Positions 1-8,306 of a DNA stretch of 43,019 nt are shown in pieces (within the stretch, counting starts at the first letter, position 1; each line of letters starts with the position of its first letter). Location of the stretch: positions 1-43,019 of the forward strand of contig CAZUAH010000053.1 in assembly GCA_964617665.1 (NCBI GenBank), in the 5' to 3' direction. A model generated the notes under the pieces. The model worked only from the letters and a program-made list of their open reading frames with translations, searched no databases and had not been told where the DNA came from. The stretch comes from JADHUC01 sp964617665 (GTDB taxonomy: Bacteria > Planctomycetota > Planctomycetia > Pirellulales > Pirellulaceae). Both the position numbers and the translations under genes were made by a program.

Positions 1-52
1 GCCGATCGGTCGCCGCCGAATCGTAAAAGCTAGTCAGGGAACTAAACTGTTA

Positions 53-86
53 CATTGGTCATTGGGATTTGGTCCTTGGTCATTCT
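53..86. repeat. 34-bp direct repeat, copy 1 (downstream of paralogue A)
   Basis: This segment begins CATTGGTCATTGGG and is matched at 31 of 34 positions by 1632-1665, which lies just after paralogue B. Both copies sit a few bases beyond the stop codon of a DUF4139-like gene, and similarity continues into the last codons of the genes. It was therefore probably copied with the gene, or it is a dispersed intergenic repeat. It is itself built from the short word ATTGGTCATT used twice. Confidence 0.75.
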
Positions 87-88
87 CT

Positions 89-1615
89 TCATAGCCGCTC
101 CCGCCTCTTCTCTTGATTCAACTCCGGCGGCATCTTTCGACGCTTGTAGGTCACCGAGTAGGTAACCAACCGCTTCTCGCCCGGTTTCAGATCCAGGAAG
201 TATTTCACATGGTTCTGGTCCACGCGCTCCTTGCGTCCGGCGATGTTGTGTAGGTCCACGTAGGCGCCGGGCTCGTCGGATGTCCAGTCCTTCGGCGGCT
301 CGTCCTCGGACCACAAGACTACATTCGCGTCAAAGCGACGTTCAAGCTCGACCTTCACGTCGACCGGCTTGCCCGAGACGATCTCTTCCTCGTAGAAGAA
401 CGTCTCGTCGTAGTCCACCAGGTCGTAGTACATGACGAACTCGTCGTCGATCCGGCGTTTGTATTGGCGTGCGATGACATTGGTGATCTGCTGGTCTTTG
501 GTGTGGCGGACAATCGTGATATCGCTGTCGCGGCCGACGTTCACTTCGACGCGATCGCCGATCGGCACGTACTGGGTCGACGTGCCGCCGACGTAGGCCA
601 GATCCTTGTTGGCATATTCGGAATACAGTCGCACCATGCCGTCGGGCAGCGGGGAAAGGCCCAAGTTCTCCATGGCGGGCAGATCTTTGTCGTTGCCTGC
701 GTCGTCCTTGAGCTGCTCGTTCTTGAAGCGATAGTACTTGGTGAGAAAGTCGCCTTTCTCGCGGTCGGTCAGTTTGTAGATGCACTCGAGCGGCACCTGG
801 GCCACCTTCATGGAAACCAGACGCTTGGGCTGCTTGTCTTCGATGTCCTCACGACCGTCGATCGTGAAGAGGAAGTACTCGGAAAGGCCCTGTTTGACGA
901 CCTCTTTGGGCCGTGCCAATGCGTCCTTGCCGTCTCGTTCCAGCAGGTCCAGAGACGAAATCAGTTGCCGCGTTTTGTCGACGTCCTGTTTGCGGCCTCG
1001 CAGGACTATCGCGTCCAGACCTTCGAGGGTTTCAATTTCTACCCGACCAAGAAGCCCCTGCAGTCCCCTCTTCGCCAGATCGGCGATCTTCTCGACCAGG
1101 TTGATCGAGCCCACCACCAGCCGCACCTCAGCGTTGTCGTACAGTTCGCCGGAGTTGTTGTATACGCGGACGTAGCCGGTCAGGTGTAACTTCGTTTCGT
1201 CTCCGTTGGCGATACCCACGTAGTCGGCCTTCCACGTGATCCCGCTGGTAAAGTAGCGGATCTCGACCGGTATCTTTCCGGCCATCCGGCTCTGTATGTT
1301 CCACTGAAGCGCATCATTTCGCCCCGCAGGAAACGTTGTGTCGATCAGACTGACCTCGTCGTGGTGGTCGAGAATGCGGAAGTCGATGCTCGTAGGGTCG
1401 ATCAGTGTGTTGGCCCACGCAAACTGAATACGGTTGATCCCCTGTTTGACGGTCAGCATCCGGTTCTCGCGGACCATCGTGATATCTTCCGAGTTGTAGA
1501 TCGTAAGCTGCGTACCTTCGCGCCGCGGAACGGTCACTAGATCCACGTCCGCCAACGCTGTGCCCACCAATGGGAATAGCGTCAGCCCAAGCAGGACCGT
1601 GAAGGCATTTCTCAT
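89..1615 (-). CDS. Secreted DUF4139-like protein, paralogue A
   Basis: The 508-residue product begins with a signal peptide ending near ALA-DVDLV, so it is exported. The body (YNSEDITMVRE, RYFTSGITWKADY, VRVYNNSGELYDNAEVRLVVG, and the C-terminal ETFFYEEEI and KYFLDLKPGEKRLVTYSV stretches) has the beta-rich look of DUF4139 proteins, whose biochemical role is unknown. An RBS-like GAGGTGA precedes the ATG. It is a tandem paralogue of the next gene (1668-3182) and most of the two proteins aligns without gaps. The clear exception is residues about 185-225, where this copy has a compact VEIETLEGLDAIVLRGRKQD segment resembling the short secretin_N/NolW fold, while the other copy has a glycine-rich linker. 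The DUF4139 call is by motif feel. Export is well supported, function is not. Confidence 0.75.
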   Translation of the reverse strand: MRNAFTVLLGLTLFPLVGTALADVDLVTVPRREGTQLTIYNSEDITMVRENRMLTVKQGINRIQFAWANTLIDPTSIDFRILDHHDEVSLIDTTFPAGRNDALQWNIQSRMAGKIPVEIRYFTSGITWKADYVGIANGDETKLHLTGYVRVYNNSGELYDNAEVRLVVGSINLVEKIADLAKRGLQGLLGRVEIETLEGLDAIVLRGRKQDVDKTRQLISSLDLLERDGKDALARPKEVVKQGLSEYFLFTIDGREDIEDKQPKRLVSMKVAQVPLECIYKLTDREKGDFLTKYYRFKNEQLKDDAGNDKDLPAMENLGLSPLPDGMVRLYSEYANKDLAYVGGTSTQYVPIGDRVEVNVGRDSDITIVRHTKDQQITNVIARQYKRRIDDEFVMYYDLVDYDETFFYEEEIVSGKPVDVKVELERRFDANVVLWSEDEPPKDWTSDEPGAYVDLHNIAGRKERVDQNHVKYFLDLKPGEKRLVTYSVTYKRRKMPPELNQEKRRERL

Positions 1616-1631
1616 GTCTAGTCACCTCTTC

Positions 1632-1665
1632 CATTGGTCATTGGGACTTGGACATTGGTCATTCT
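1632..1665. repeat. 34-bp direct repeat, copy 2 (between the paralogues)
   Basis: This is the second copy of the element at 53-86. It fills most of the 52-bp space between the two DUF4139-like genes and lies only a few bases from the ribosome-binding region of paralogue A. Confidence 0.75.
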
Positions 1666-1667
1666 AT

Positions 1668-3182
1668 TCATAGCCGCTCGCGTTTTCTTTCCTGGTTCAA
1701 TTCCGGTCCCATCTTGCGGCGTTTGTAGGTCACCGAGTATGTGACCAATCGCTTCTCGCCTGGCGCGAGATCAAGGAAGTACTTCACGTGGTTCTGGTCC
1801 ACGCTCTCTTTGCGGCCGGCGATCTGGTGCAGGTCAACGTAGGCCCCCGGTTCGTTGGATCCCCAATCGTTCGGTGGAGCGTCTTCTGACCAAAGGACAA
1901 CGTTCGCATCGAATCGACGCTCTAATTCGACCTTCACGTCGACTGGTTTACCGGAGACGATTTTCTCTTCGTAGTGGAACGTTTCGTCGTAGTCCACGAG
2001 GTCGTAGTACATGACGAATTCGTCGTCGATCCGTCGCTTGTACTGGCGTGAGACCACGTTTGTGATCTTCTGGTCCTTCACTCGACGAATGATGGTGATG
2101 TCCGGATCGCGGCCGACGTTCACCTCAACGCGATCTCCGATAGGCACGTATTTGGTCGATGTTCCGCCGACATAGGCGAGATCCTTGTTGGCGTATTCTG
2201 AATACAGTCGAACCATCCCGTCGGGCAGCGGTGACAGGCCTAGGTTCTCCATGGCCGGCAGGTTTTTATCGTTGCCGTCGTCGTCCTGCAACTTCTCGTT
2301 CTTGAAGCGATAGTACTTGGTGAGGTGATCACCTTTTTCACGATCCGTCAACTTGTAGATACACTCCAGCGGCACCTCGGCCGCCTTCATGGAAACGAGC
2401 CGTTTGGGCTCCTTGTCCTTGATGTCTACGCGGCCTTCGATCGTGAAGATGAAATACTCGGAGAGTCCCTCTTTGACGACCTTTTTCGGCTTCGCGGGCG
2501 CCGCCATTCCCATGCCTCCCATGCCACCGCCGCCGAAGCCGCCATACCCGCCCGCCTTTCCTATTGCGTTCTCGAATCCCCATTGCATATTGGCACGTTC
2601 CGAGGACGACCGCGTTGCGGAGCCAGGGCCTGGGGCCGGTCGCTGTGCCAAATCGGCGATCTTCTCGACCAGGTTGATCGTGCCGACGACCATCCGAGTC
2701 TGGGCATGGTCGTACAGTTCGCCCGAGTTATTGAAGACGCGAACGTAGCCGGTCAGATGCAGTTCCGTCTCGTCTTCGTTGGCGATGCCGACGTAGTCGG
2801 CTTTCCATGTAATGCCGCTGGTGAAATAGCGGATTTCGACAGGTACCTTGCCGGCCATGCGGCTGCTGATGTTCCATTGCAACGCGTCGTTGCGACCGGA
2901 AGGAAAAGTTGTATCGATCAGAACGACCTTGTCCTGATGATCCAGAATCCGGAAGTGGATGCTGGTGGGATCGATCAGAGTATTCGCCCACGTGAATTGG
3001 ATACGGTTGATTCCCGGCTTGACGGTCAACAGACGGTGCTCGCGCACCATGGTGATGTCTTCGGAATTGTAGATGGTCAGTTGCACGTCTTCGCGCGTTG
3101 GAATAGTCACCAAATCGACATCGGCCAGGGCGGAATGGGCCATGCCGACCGCCATCAGCATTGCGAATGCGTTAAACTTCAT
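1668..3182 (-). CDS. Secreted DUF4139-like protein, paralogue B
   Basis: The start is placed at the ATG at 3182 because it opens a signal peptide (MKFNAFAMLMAVGMAHSALA) and has GAAGGTGG upstream. A longer frame to 3404 adds an implausible leader. The product is 504 residues. It matches paralogue A over nearly its whole length, including GITWKADYVGIAN, the YNSEDITMVRE start and the KYFLDLAPGEKRLVTYSV end. Residues about 185-240 differ: this copy carries a low-complexity linker with a glycine/methionine run (GGYGGFGGGGMGGMGMAAPA) where A has a folded-looking segment. The genes lie 52 bp apart in the same direction and are probably cotranscribed, with B first. The cellular role is unknown. Confidence 0.75.
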   Translation of the reverse strand: MKFNAFAMLMAVGMAHSALADVDLVTIPTREDVQLTIYNSEDITMVREHRLLTVKPGINRIQFTWANTLIDPTSIHFRILDHQDKVVLIDTTFPSGRNDALQWNISSRMAGKVPVEIRYFTSGITWKADYVGIANEDETELHLTGYVRVFNNSGELYDHAQTRMVVGTINLVEKIADLAQRPAPGPGSATRSSSERANMQWGFENAIGKAGGYGGFGGGGMGGMGMAAPAKPKKVVKEGLSEYFIFTIEGRVDIKDKEPKRLVSMKAAEVPLECIYKLTDREKGDHLTKYYRFKNEKLQDDDGNDKNLPAMENLGLSPLPDGMVRLYSEYANKDLAYVGGTSTKYVPIGDRVEVNVGRDPDITIIRRVKDQKITNVVSRQYKRRIDDEFVMYYDLVDYDETFHYEEKIVSGKPVDVKVELERRFDANVVLWSEDAPPNDWGSNEPGAYVDLHQIAGRKESVDQNHVKYFLDLAPGEKRLVTYSVTYKRRKMGPELNQERKRERL

Positions 3183-3816
3183 GCAACAACCACCTTCACA
3201 GGGCATCTTTGAGCGCAATGGAATCGTGTGATACGAGGAGATTCGCGTGCTTCTCCTACGATAGTTCAACGAGACCACACGGAACAGAGTTGCGGGCGCA
3301 ACCCTGCCGCGATTCGGGACCTCGCACACCGGCCTACACCTGTAAGACGAGTAAGCCACAGAAAGAGTTTTGTGTGGGTTGTCTTGTAGAGACCAGGGGC
3401 ACAACGGCGCGGTAGCGTCTAAGGCCGGCTGGCGACTATGCCCCCTCGTTATGAGTGGTCGTGGCCCGTGGTCTGCGAATTGTGGGTCCGCAATTCGAGT
3501 GTCGCCCCTTGGCGGAGGACAAAAACCTGATCGTCATAAGTCGTTTAATAGTATCGATTTTCGTGCGATTCACCCCATTTCTGCGGCAAGGTGTGCTTGC
3601 GCAGATAGTTGGTGGTGTTAGAATTTGTGACTCAATAATCGCGTCGTAAATTGCGATTATATGCTTTGACGAGTTTCATTATCGGGAATCACTGCGGCAG
3701 GTTGGTTCATCCACAATCTCGCACGGGGGTCGGCCTTAACGGGCGTCTGACACTATCGCCGTAGACTAAGTCTCGCTTCTTCGTTTTTCCCGGCGTTTTT
3801 TCGAAACGCTCGCCCT
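3183..3816. other. Divergent intergenic region, 634 bp
   Basis: This gap separates the minus-strand DUF4139-like pair from the plus-strand rpe operon, so it should hold promoters in both directions. I see no convincing gene: the short open frames here have no good start and no recognisable protein. The half nearer rpe is richer in A and T and contains a clear dyad at 3635-3660. A weaker dyad, CGAATTG/CAATTCG, lies at 3476-3497. Confidence 0.6.
3635..3660. promoter_or_regulatory. Operator-like dyad upstream of rpe
   Basis: Two perfect 8-bp arms, ATAATCGC (3635-3642) and GCGATTAT (3653-3660), are separated by 10 bases. The centres are about 18 bp apart, a layout that suits a dimeric repressor better than a terminator since there is no T-run. 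It lies about 157 bp upstream of the rpe start. No cognate regulator can be named. Confidence 0.35.
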
Positions 3817-4506
3817 ATGTCTCAACAAGCAAATGTAGCCAAATTACGCAGTGCCGCACCGGTGATTCTACCGTCGCTGCTTCTGTGTGATTTCGGCAAC
3901 CTGGAGCGGGAAGTTCGCAAACTTGAAGAAGCGGGTGTGGAAGGCCTTCATCTGGACGTGATGGATGGCCGATTCGTGCCGAACATCACCTACGGTATGC
4001 CGATCGTCCAAGCGATTCGGCGACTGACCGATATGCCGTTGGATGTTCACTTGATGATAGTGGAGCCCGAGCGGTTCGTGGACGAGTTCTTCAACGCAGG
4101 CGCCGACGTCATTACGTTCCACGCGGAATGTGTCGAGGATGCACGGCCTCTGCTGAAACGCATCCGCGAGTTGGGTGTCGGTGCGGGGCTGGCAATCAGT
4201 CCGGACACGGATTTGTCGCAGATCGAGGGCTGTTTGGACCTCTGCGACTTGGTGCTCGCCATGAGCGTTGCTCCAGGATTTGGCAAACAGGAATTCAACG
4301 AGGTTGCACTAGATAAGCTCCGTCGCCTCAAGCAGCTTGTCGGCGACGACGTAATGCTGGAAGTGGACGGTGGAGTGAATAGCACGACCATTGAACGATG
4401 CGCTGGTGCAGGCGCTGGGTACTTTGTTGTCGGTTCGGCAATTTTTGGCAAAGAGGACTACGGTCCTGTTATCCAAGAGCTGAACCAGTTGGCCGGACGT
4501 CGATAA
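3817..4506 (+). CDS. rpe: Ribulose-phosphate 3-epimerase
   Basis: The 229-residue product interconverts ribulose 5-phosphate and xylulose 5-phosphate in the pentose phosphate pathway and in the cytoplasm. It shows the family's motifs in order: LPSLLLCDFGNLE near the N-terminus, LHLDVMDGRFVPNITYG with the metal-site aspartate, DVHLMI, TFHAE, MSVAPGFGKQ (usually MSVNPGFGGQ) and the phosphate-binding LEVDGGVN. The start gives a short leader of about 13 residues before the usual family start, and no obvious Shine-Dalgarno sequence precedes it, so a later start is possible. It is first in a plus-strand run and the next gene starts 15 bp after its stop. Confidence 0.95.
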   Translation: MSQQANVAKLRSAAPVILPSLLLCDFGNLEREVRKLEEAGVEGLHLDVMDGRFVPNITYGMPIVQAIRRLTDMPLDVHLMIVEPERFVDEFFNAGADVITFHAECVEDARPLLKRIRELGVGAGLAISPDTDLSQIEGCLDLCDLVLAMSVAPGFGKQEFNEVALDKLRRLKQLVGDDVMLEVDGGVNSTTIERCAGAGAGYFVVGSAIFGKEDYGPVIQELNQLAGRR

Positions 4507-4521
4507 GGATCACCGAAAGCC

Positions 4522-5100
4522 ATGTTACGCATCATCTTGATACGACCAGGTTCGACGGATTTCGACGAGCAAGGCCGGATTAAGGGCACGCTTGACATTC
4601 CGCTCAATAAGAACGGAACCGATCAAGCCTCACAGACTGCCAACGAACTTGAAGACGCCAGCATCGAGATCGCCTACGCGTCGCCTTGCCAATCGGCGGT
4701 GCAGACAGCCGAGACGCTTTCAGACAATCTTGACATCAAGTACAAACGGCTCGACGCCTTGCAGAATCTGGACCACGGCCTCTGGCACGGCAAGCTGATT
4801 GAAGAGGTCAAGCAGAAGCAGCCCAAAGTATACCGGCTATGGCAAGAGCATCCGGAGAGTGTGTGCCCGCCGGAGGGCGAGACACTGGCCACTGTCCAGC
4901 AACGGGTGCGAAAGACGTTGAAGCGTTTGTTGAAAAAGCACAAACAGGGAGTGATCGCAATCGTCGTCCCCGAACCGCTGGCAAGCATCTTGCGAAGTTC
5001 CCTCGAAAACAGCGAGTTGGGCGACCTGTGGAAGTCCGAGTGCGACTTTGGCGAGTGGGAACTGATCGATTTGGAATCGCCGGAACAAGCAGTCGTTTAG
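4522..5100 (+). CDS. Histidine-phosphatase-fold protein lacking catalytic histidines
   Basis: The 192-residue product follows the phosphoglycerate-mutase/histidine-phosphatase layout: an N-terminal strand ending LIRPGST, then SPCQSAVQTAETL, GLWHGKLIEEV, PPEGETLATVQQRV and a late strand VIAIVVPEPL. The residues needed for catalysis are changed. The nucleophile in LIRHG is proline here (Pro9). The second pocket arginine in SPxxRA is Ser58. The glutamate of the usual WEG is His89. The second histidine of VVSHG is Glu151. Arg8 is kept. A working phosphatase is therefore unlikely. The frame is intact and sits 15 bp after rpe and 55 bp before accD, so a retained binding or regulatory role is a reasonable inference. 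Confidence 0.85.
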   Translation: MLRIILIRPGSTDFDEQGRIKGTLDIPLNKNGTDQASQTANELEDASIEIAYASPCQSAVQTAETLSDNLDIKYKRLDALQNLDHGLWHGKLIEEVKQKQPKVYRLWQEHPESVCPPEGETLATVQQRVRKTLKRLLKKHKQGVIAIVVPEPLASILRSSLENSELGDLWKSECDFGEWELIDLESPEQAVV

Positions 5101-5155
5101 CAGTTCGTTCGGAGAACCGTCTTGGCCTGCCTTATCCATTTCAGTAGCTGTTAGA

Positions 5156-5992
5156 ATGACGACACCGGGCGTGGGATTCAGCATGACACGAAAGAAACGC
5201 GGTGTTCCCGAAGGTTTGTGGCTGCGTTGTCAGGGCTGCCACGCAACCGTCTTTCGCAAGGAAGTCGAGAAGCAGCTTGGGGTGTGCCCCGAATGCCAAT
5301 ACCACCTCTATGTTCCGGCCAGGGAGAGGATTAGCCAAGTACTCGATGAAGGCACGTTCGAGGAGTGGGACACCCACGTCAAACCGACAGATCCGCTGAG
5401 TTTTACCGACCGTAAGAAGTACGCAAAACGTCTGGCTGCGGAACAAGAACGGACTGGGCTGTCCGACGCGGCGGTTACCGGCACCGGGATGATTCGCGCT
5501 CGGCGGGTCGCTTTCGGCGTGACGGATTCGGCCTTCATCATGGGCAGCATGGGGTCCGTTGTAGGCGAACGCCTGACTCGCTTGGTGGAACGAGCCACGG
5601 AGCAGCGTCTGCCGTTGATCATCATCAGCGGGTCCGGTGGCGGGGCGCGAATGCACGAAGGGATTCTCTCGCTGATGCAGATGGCAAAGGTCTCGGCTGC
5701 GCTGGCGCGTTACGACCAGGCCGGTGGGTTGTTCATCTCGGTGCTGACGAACCCAACCATGGGTGGCGTGGCGGCCAGCTTCGCGTCGCTGGGCGATGTC
5801 GTTTTCGCCGAGCCGAAGGCCTTGATCGGATTCGCCGGTCCTCGTACCATCAAAGCAACCATTCGCATTGAACTGCCGGAAGGATTCCAGACCAGCGAGT
5901 TCTTGCTGGAACACGGCTACATCGATCGTATTGTGTCTCGCGACAAACTGAAGACCGAAATCGCCCGCACCATTGACTACTGTGGCAAGTAG
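5156..5992 (+). CDS. accD: Acetyl-CoA carboxylase carboxyltransferase beta subunit
   Basis: The 278-residue product is the beta half of the carboxyltransferase that makes malonyl-CoA for fatty acid synthesis. The N-terminal zinc ribbon is complete, with Cys25, Cys28, Cys44 and Cys47 in the family spacing C-x2-C-x15-C-x2-C. The crotonase-like core follows: GTGMI, FIMGSMGSVVGE, IIISGSGGGARMHEG, VLTNPTMGGVAASFA and LIGFAGPRTI. An in-frame ATG at 5183 (MTRKKRGVPEGLW) would remove nine residues and may be the true start, since neither has a strong ribosome-binding site. AccA is not in this window. The gene lies in the rpe-to-dapB run. Confidence 0.95.
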   Translation: MTTPGVGFSMTRKKRGVPEGLWLRCQGCHATVFRKEVEKQLGVCPECQYHLYVPARERISQVLDEGTFEEWDTHVKPTDPLSFTDRKKYAKRLAAEQERTGLSDAAVTGTGMIRARRVAFGVTDSAFIMGSMGSVVGERLTRLVERATEQRLPLIIISGSGGGARMHEGILSLMQMAKVSAALARYDQAGGLFISVLTNPTMGGVAASFASLGDVVFAEPKALIGFAGPRTIKATIRIELPEGFQTSEFLLEHGYIDRIVSRDKLKTEIARTIDYCGK

Positions 5993-6025
5993 CCCCCAGC
6001 GGGCGCCGGGACGGAGGTCGAGGAC

Positions 6026-6901
6026 ATGGGCATCTTGGACAAGCTGCAGTCGTTGCTCAAGAGCGAGAAGGTCGATCTCAACCTGCGCTTTGATCTGCTG
6101 ACCGAGGGCCTGGCGGGCACCATGTCCAAATTCCACAGGGCCCGCGACCGCAAACTCAACCGGGTCGTCGGATTGAAGATTCTCGATCCGGAAAAGCTGG
6201 CAGTCTTCGAAGCGCGTTTCCCAGGCCTCAAGAAACCCAGCGAAGGTGAGATTGCTGCAGCGTTGAAACACGAGCGCATTGTCGAGACACTTGAATACGG
6301 AGTCAGCGACAAAGGCCAGCACTACATCGTGATGGAGTATCTCACCGGGGCTGGGCTGCATTTACTGATCCGGCGGAGCGACGAGCGACTGATCGGAAAA
6401 CAAGTCACATTGATCCGGCAGATGGCCGAGGCGCTTCTGGCCGTGCACGAAGCTGGGTACATCCACCGGGATATCTGCCCCAGGAACTTTATCTGTTCCG
6501 AGGATCTCGAATCCCTCAAGCTGATCGACTTCGGGCTGTCCTTGCCCGACGAGGCACCGTTTCGACAGCCGGGCAATCGAACCGGAACGCCGATGTACAT
6601 GGCGCCCGAAGTAGTCCGACGCCGCACCACAGATCGCCGCGTGGATGTTTTTGCTTTTGGCGTGACTGCTTACGAATTGCTTGCATTTCAACTGCCCTGG
6701 CCCGAGGCAGAGGCGACTGGTCGCGGTGCGTTAACACACGACACTGTTAAGCCGATTCCTCTGCTGGAAGTGCGGCCGATGGTCAGCCGGACACTCGCCG
6801 ACGCGATCACTGCCTGTATGTCACCAAAGCCCGACGATCGTCCCAGAACAATGGATCTTTTCCTGCGTCGCATCCGTAGCGTACGCGCGGAAGAGGAGTA
6901 A
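6026..6901 (+). CDS. Ser/Thr protein kinase-like protein with altered catalytic loop
   Basis: The 291-residue protein is a single kinase domain with no membrane segment, so it is probably cytoplasmic. Visible landmarks are VGLKIL with Lys51, HRDICPRN with Asp149 and Asn154, DFG with Asp168, the GTPMYMAPE activation-segment end, and DVFAFGVTAYELL. Two things are unusual. The loop lysine of HRDLKPxN is Cys151, and the glycine-rich loop (LAGTMSKFHRA) lacks the GxGxxG pattern. The metal-binding and proton-acceptor residues remain, so weak or altered activity is possible. It begins 33 bp after accD and ends 3 bp before thrC, which suggests cotranscription with biosynthetic genes. A strong GGAGG-type site precedes the ATG. 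Confidence 0.85.
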   Translation: MGILDKLQSLLKSEKVDLNLRFDLLTEGLAGTMSKFHRARDRKLNRVVGLKILDPEKLAVFEARFPGLKKPSEGEIAAALKHERIVETLEYGVSDKGQHYIVMEYLTGAGLHLLIRRSDERLIGKQVTLIRQMAEALLAVHEAGYIHRDICPRNFICSEDLESLKLIDFGLSLPDEAPFRQPGNRTGTPMYMAPEVVRRRTTDRRVDVFAFGVTAYELLAFQLPWPEAEATGRGALTHDTVKPIPLLEVRPMVSRTLADAITACMSPKPDDRPRTMDLFLRRIRSVRAEEE

Positions 6902-6904
6902 CAA

Positions 6905-8305
6905 GTGGTCCGCAGCGAAATCGCTTACCAGAAATGCATCTCGCCTGACTGCGGCGCTACCTACGGCGTCGACGAAGTTCACGTTGCCTGTGCGAAGTGC
7001 GGAGACTTACTCGATGTCCAATACGATTGGGGCCGCGCCGCACCGCCAAGCGATTTGCGGCAGTTCGAGCAAATGTGGAGTCAACGCAACGATCCGTTTC
7101 GGTTCAGCGGCGTTTGGCGTTTTCACGAATTGCTGCCGTTTGCCAGACGCGAAGATGCGGTGACGATCGGCGAAGGACAGACGCTGCTGCAGCAAGCGGA
7201 CGGAGTTGCCGGGTATGTCGGTCTGAATCCAGGAAGGCTGTCCCTTCAATACGAAGGGATGAATCCGTCGGGCAGTTTCAAAGACAACGGTATGTCCGCC
7301 GCGTTCACCCACGCTCGTTCAATCGGTGCAAGACGGGCGGCATGCGCATCTACAGGAAACACCAGCGCGTCGTTGGCAATGTACTGTTCGGTGACGCAGT
7401 TGATGAAGGGCATCATTTTCATTGGCTCCGGTAAGATCGCTTATGGCAAGCTTTCGCAAGGATTGGACTATGGTGCCCTAACCGTCCAGATCGAAGGCGA
7501 TTTCGACGATGCGATGGTACGGGTGAAGGAAGTCTGTCGCGATCTGGGCATCTATCTGGTCAACAGCGTCAATCCATTCCGGCTGGAAGGCCAGAAGACG
7601 ATCATGTTTCGCGTGCTTGAGGCTCTTGGATGGGAGCCGCCTGATTGGATCGTGGTACCTGGCGGAAATCTGGGTAACTCCAGCGCCTTTGGCAAAGCGT
7701 TCGGGGAATTGGCAGAACTTGGGTTGATCGACCGCATTCCTCGGTTGGCGGTCATCAATGCCGTAGGCGCCGATACGCTTTACCAGCTTCACGAAGCACG
7801 CGGCGCTCGTTGGGAAGGCGGCCGCGGTGACATGAGCATTGTGGCCGACTATTACCGCGAACTGGACGAACAAAAGAAGAAGGCGTCCACGCTTGCCAGC
7901 GCCATCGAGATTAACCGACCGGTCAACCTGCGCAAATGCTTGCGTGCGCTGGAAGTGTGCGACGGTGTCGTCCGGGAGGTAAGCGACCAGGACATCATGG
8001 ACGCGAAAGCCAAAGTGGGCGCCGGCGGAATTGGCTGCGAGCCGGCCAGTGCGGCGAGCGTCGCCGGCACCAAGCTATTGCGCGACGAAGGCGTAATTGG
8101 CGCCGACGATCGCGTCGTCTGTATTCTGACGGGACATATGCTGAAAGATCCCAATGCTACGGTGGCTTATCACGCCGCCGACCAAGAACAATTCGATCGA
8201 GTGCTCGGAAGCCGCGGCGTTCATCGGGCCTCGTTTGCCAACCACGCTGTGGCCGTGCCGAACGACCTGGACGACATCATTAACGCAATCAAGCAATACA
8301 GTTGA
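6905..8305 (+). CDS. thrC: Threonine synthase (PLP-dependent)
   Basis: The 466-residue product converts O-phosphohomoserine to threonine. The pyridoxal-phosphate lysine is in NPSGSFKDNGM (Lys126), followed by the substrate and phosphate segment ASTGNTSASLAMY and the glycine-rich VVPGGNLGNSSAFGKAF. The N-terminus has a small cysteine-rich ribbon, CISPDCGATYG to CAKCGD, usual in this subfamily. The start is GTG, only 3 bp after the kinase stop codon, which implies translational coupling. With dapB next door, two aspartate-family branches (threonine and lysine/diaminopimelate) share one transcript. A related fold-type II PLP enzyme such as cysteate synthase is the main alternative and is less likely. 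Confidence 0.9.
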   Translation: MVRSEIAYQKCISPDCGATYGVDEVHVACAKCGDLLDVQYDWGRAAPPSDLRQFEQMWSQRNDPFRFSGVWRFHELLPFARREDAVTIGEGQTLLQQADGVAGYVGLNPGRLSLQYEGMNPSGSFKDNGMSAAFTHARSIGARRAACASTGNTSASLAMYCSVTQLMKGIIFIGSGKIAYGKLSQGLDYGALTVQIEGDFDDAMVRVKEVCRDLGIYLVNSVNPFRLEGQKTIMFRVLEALGWEPPDWIVVPGGNLGNSSAFGKAFGELAELGLIDRIPRLAVINAVGADTLYQLHEARGARWEGGRGDMSIVADYYRELDEQKKKASTLASAIEINRPVNLRKCLRALEVCDGVVREVSDQDIMDAKAKVGAGGIGCEPASAASVAGTKLLRDEGVIGADDRVVCILTGHMLKDPNATVAYHAADQEQFDRVLGSRGVHRASFANHAVAVPNDLDDIINAIKQYS

Positions 8306-8306
8306 A

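Noticed and set aside
3182..3404. Longer N-terminus for DUF4139-like paralogue B
   Set aside because: It would bury the signal peptide behind 74 residues of unrelated sequence, and the ATG at 3182 has a ribosome-binding site.
5141..6361. Minus-strand open frame of 406 codons opposite accD and the kinase
   Set aside because: Both genes it overlaps have full family motifs on the plus strand. The antisense translation shows nothing recognisable.
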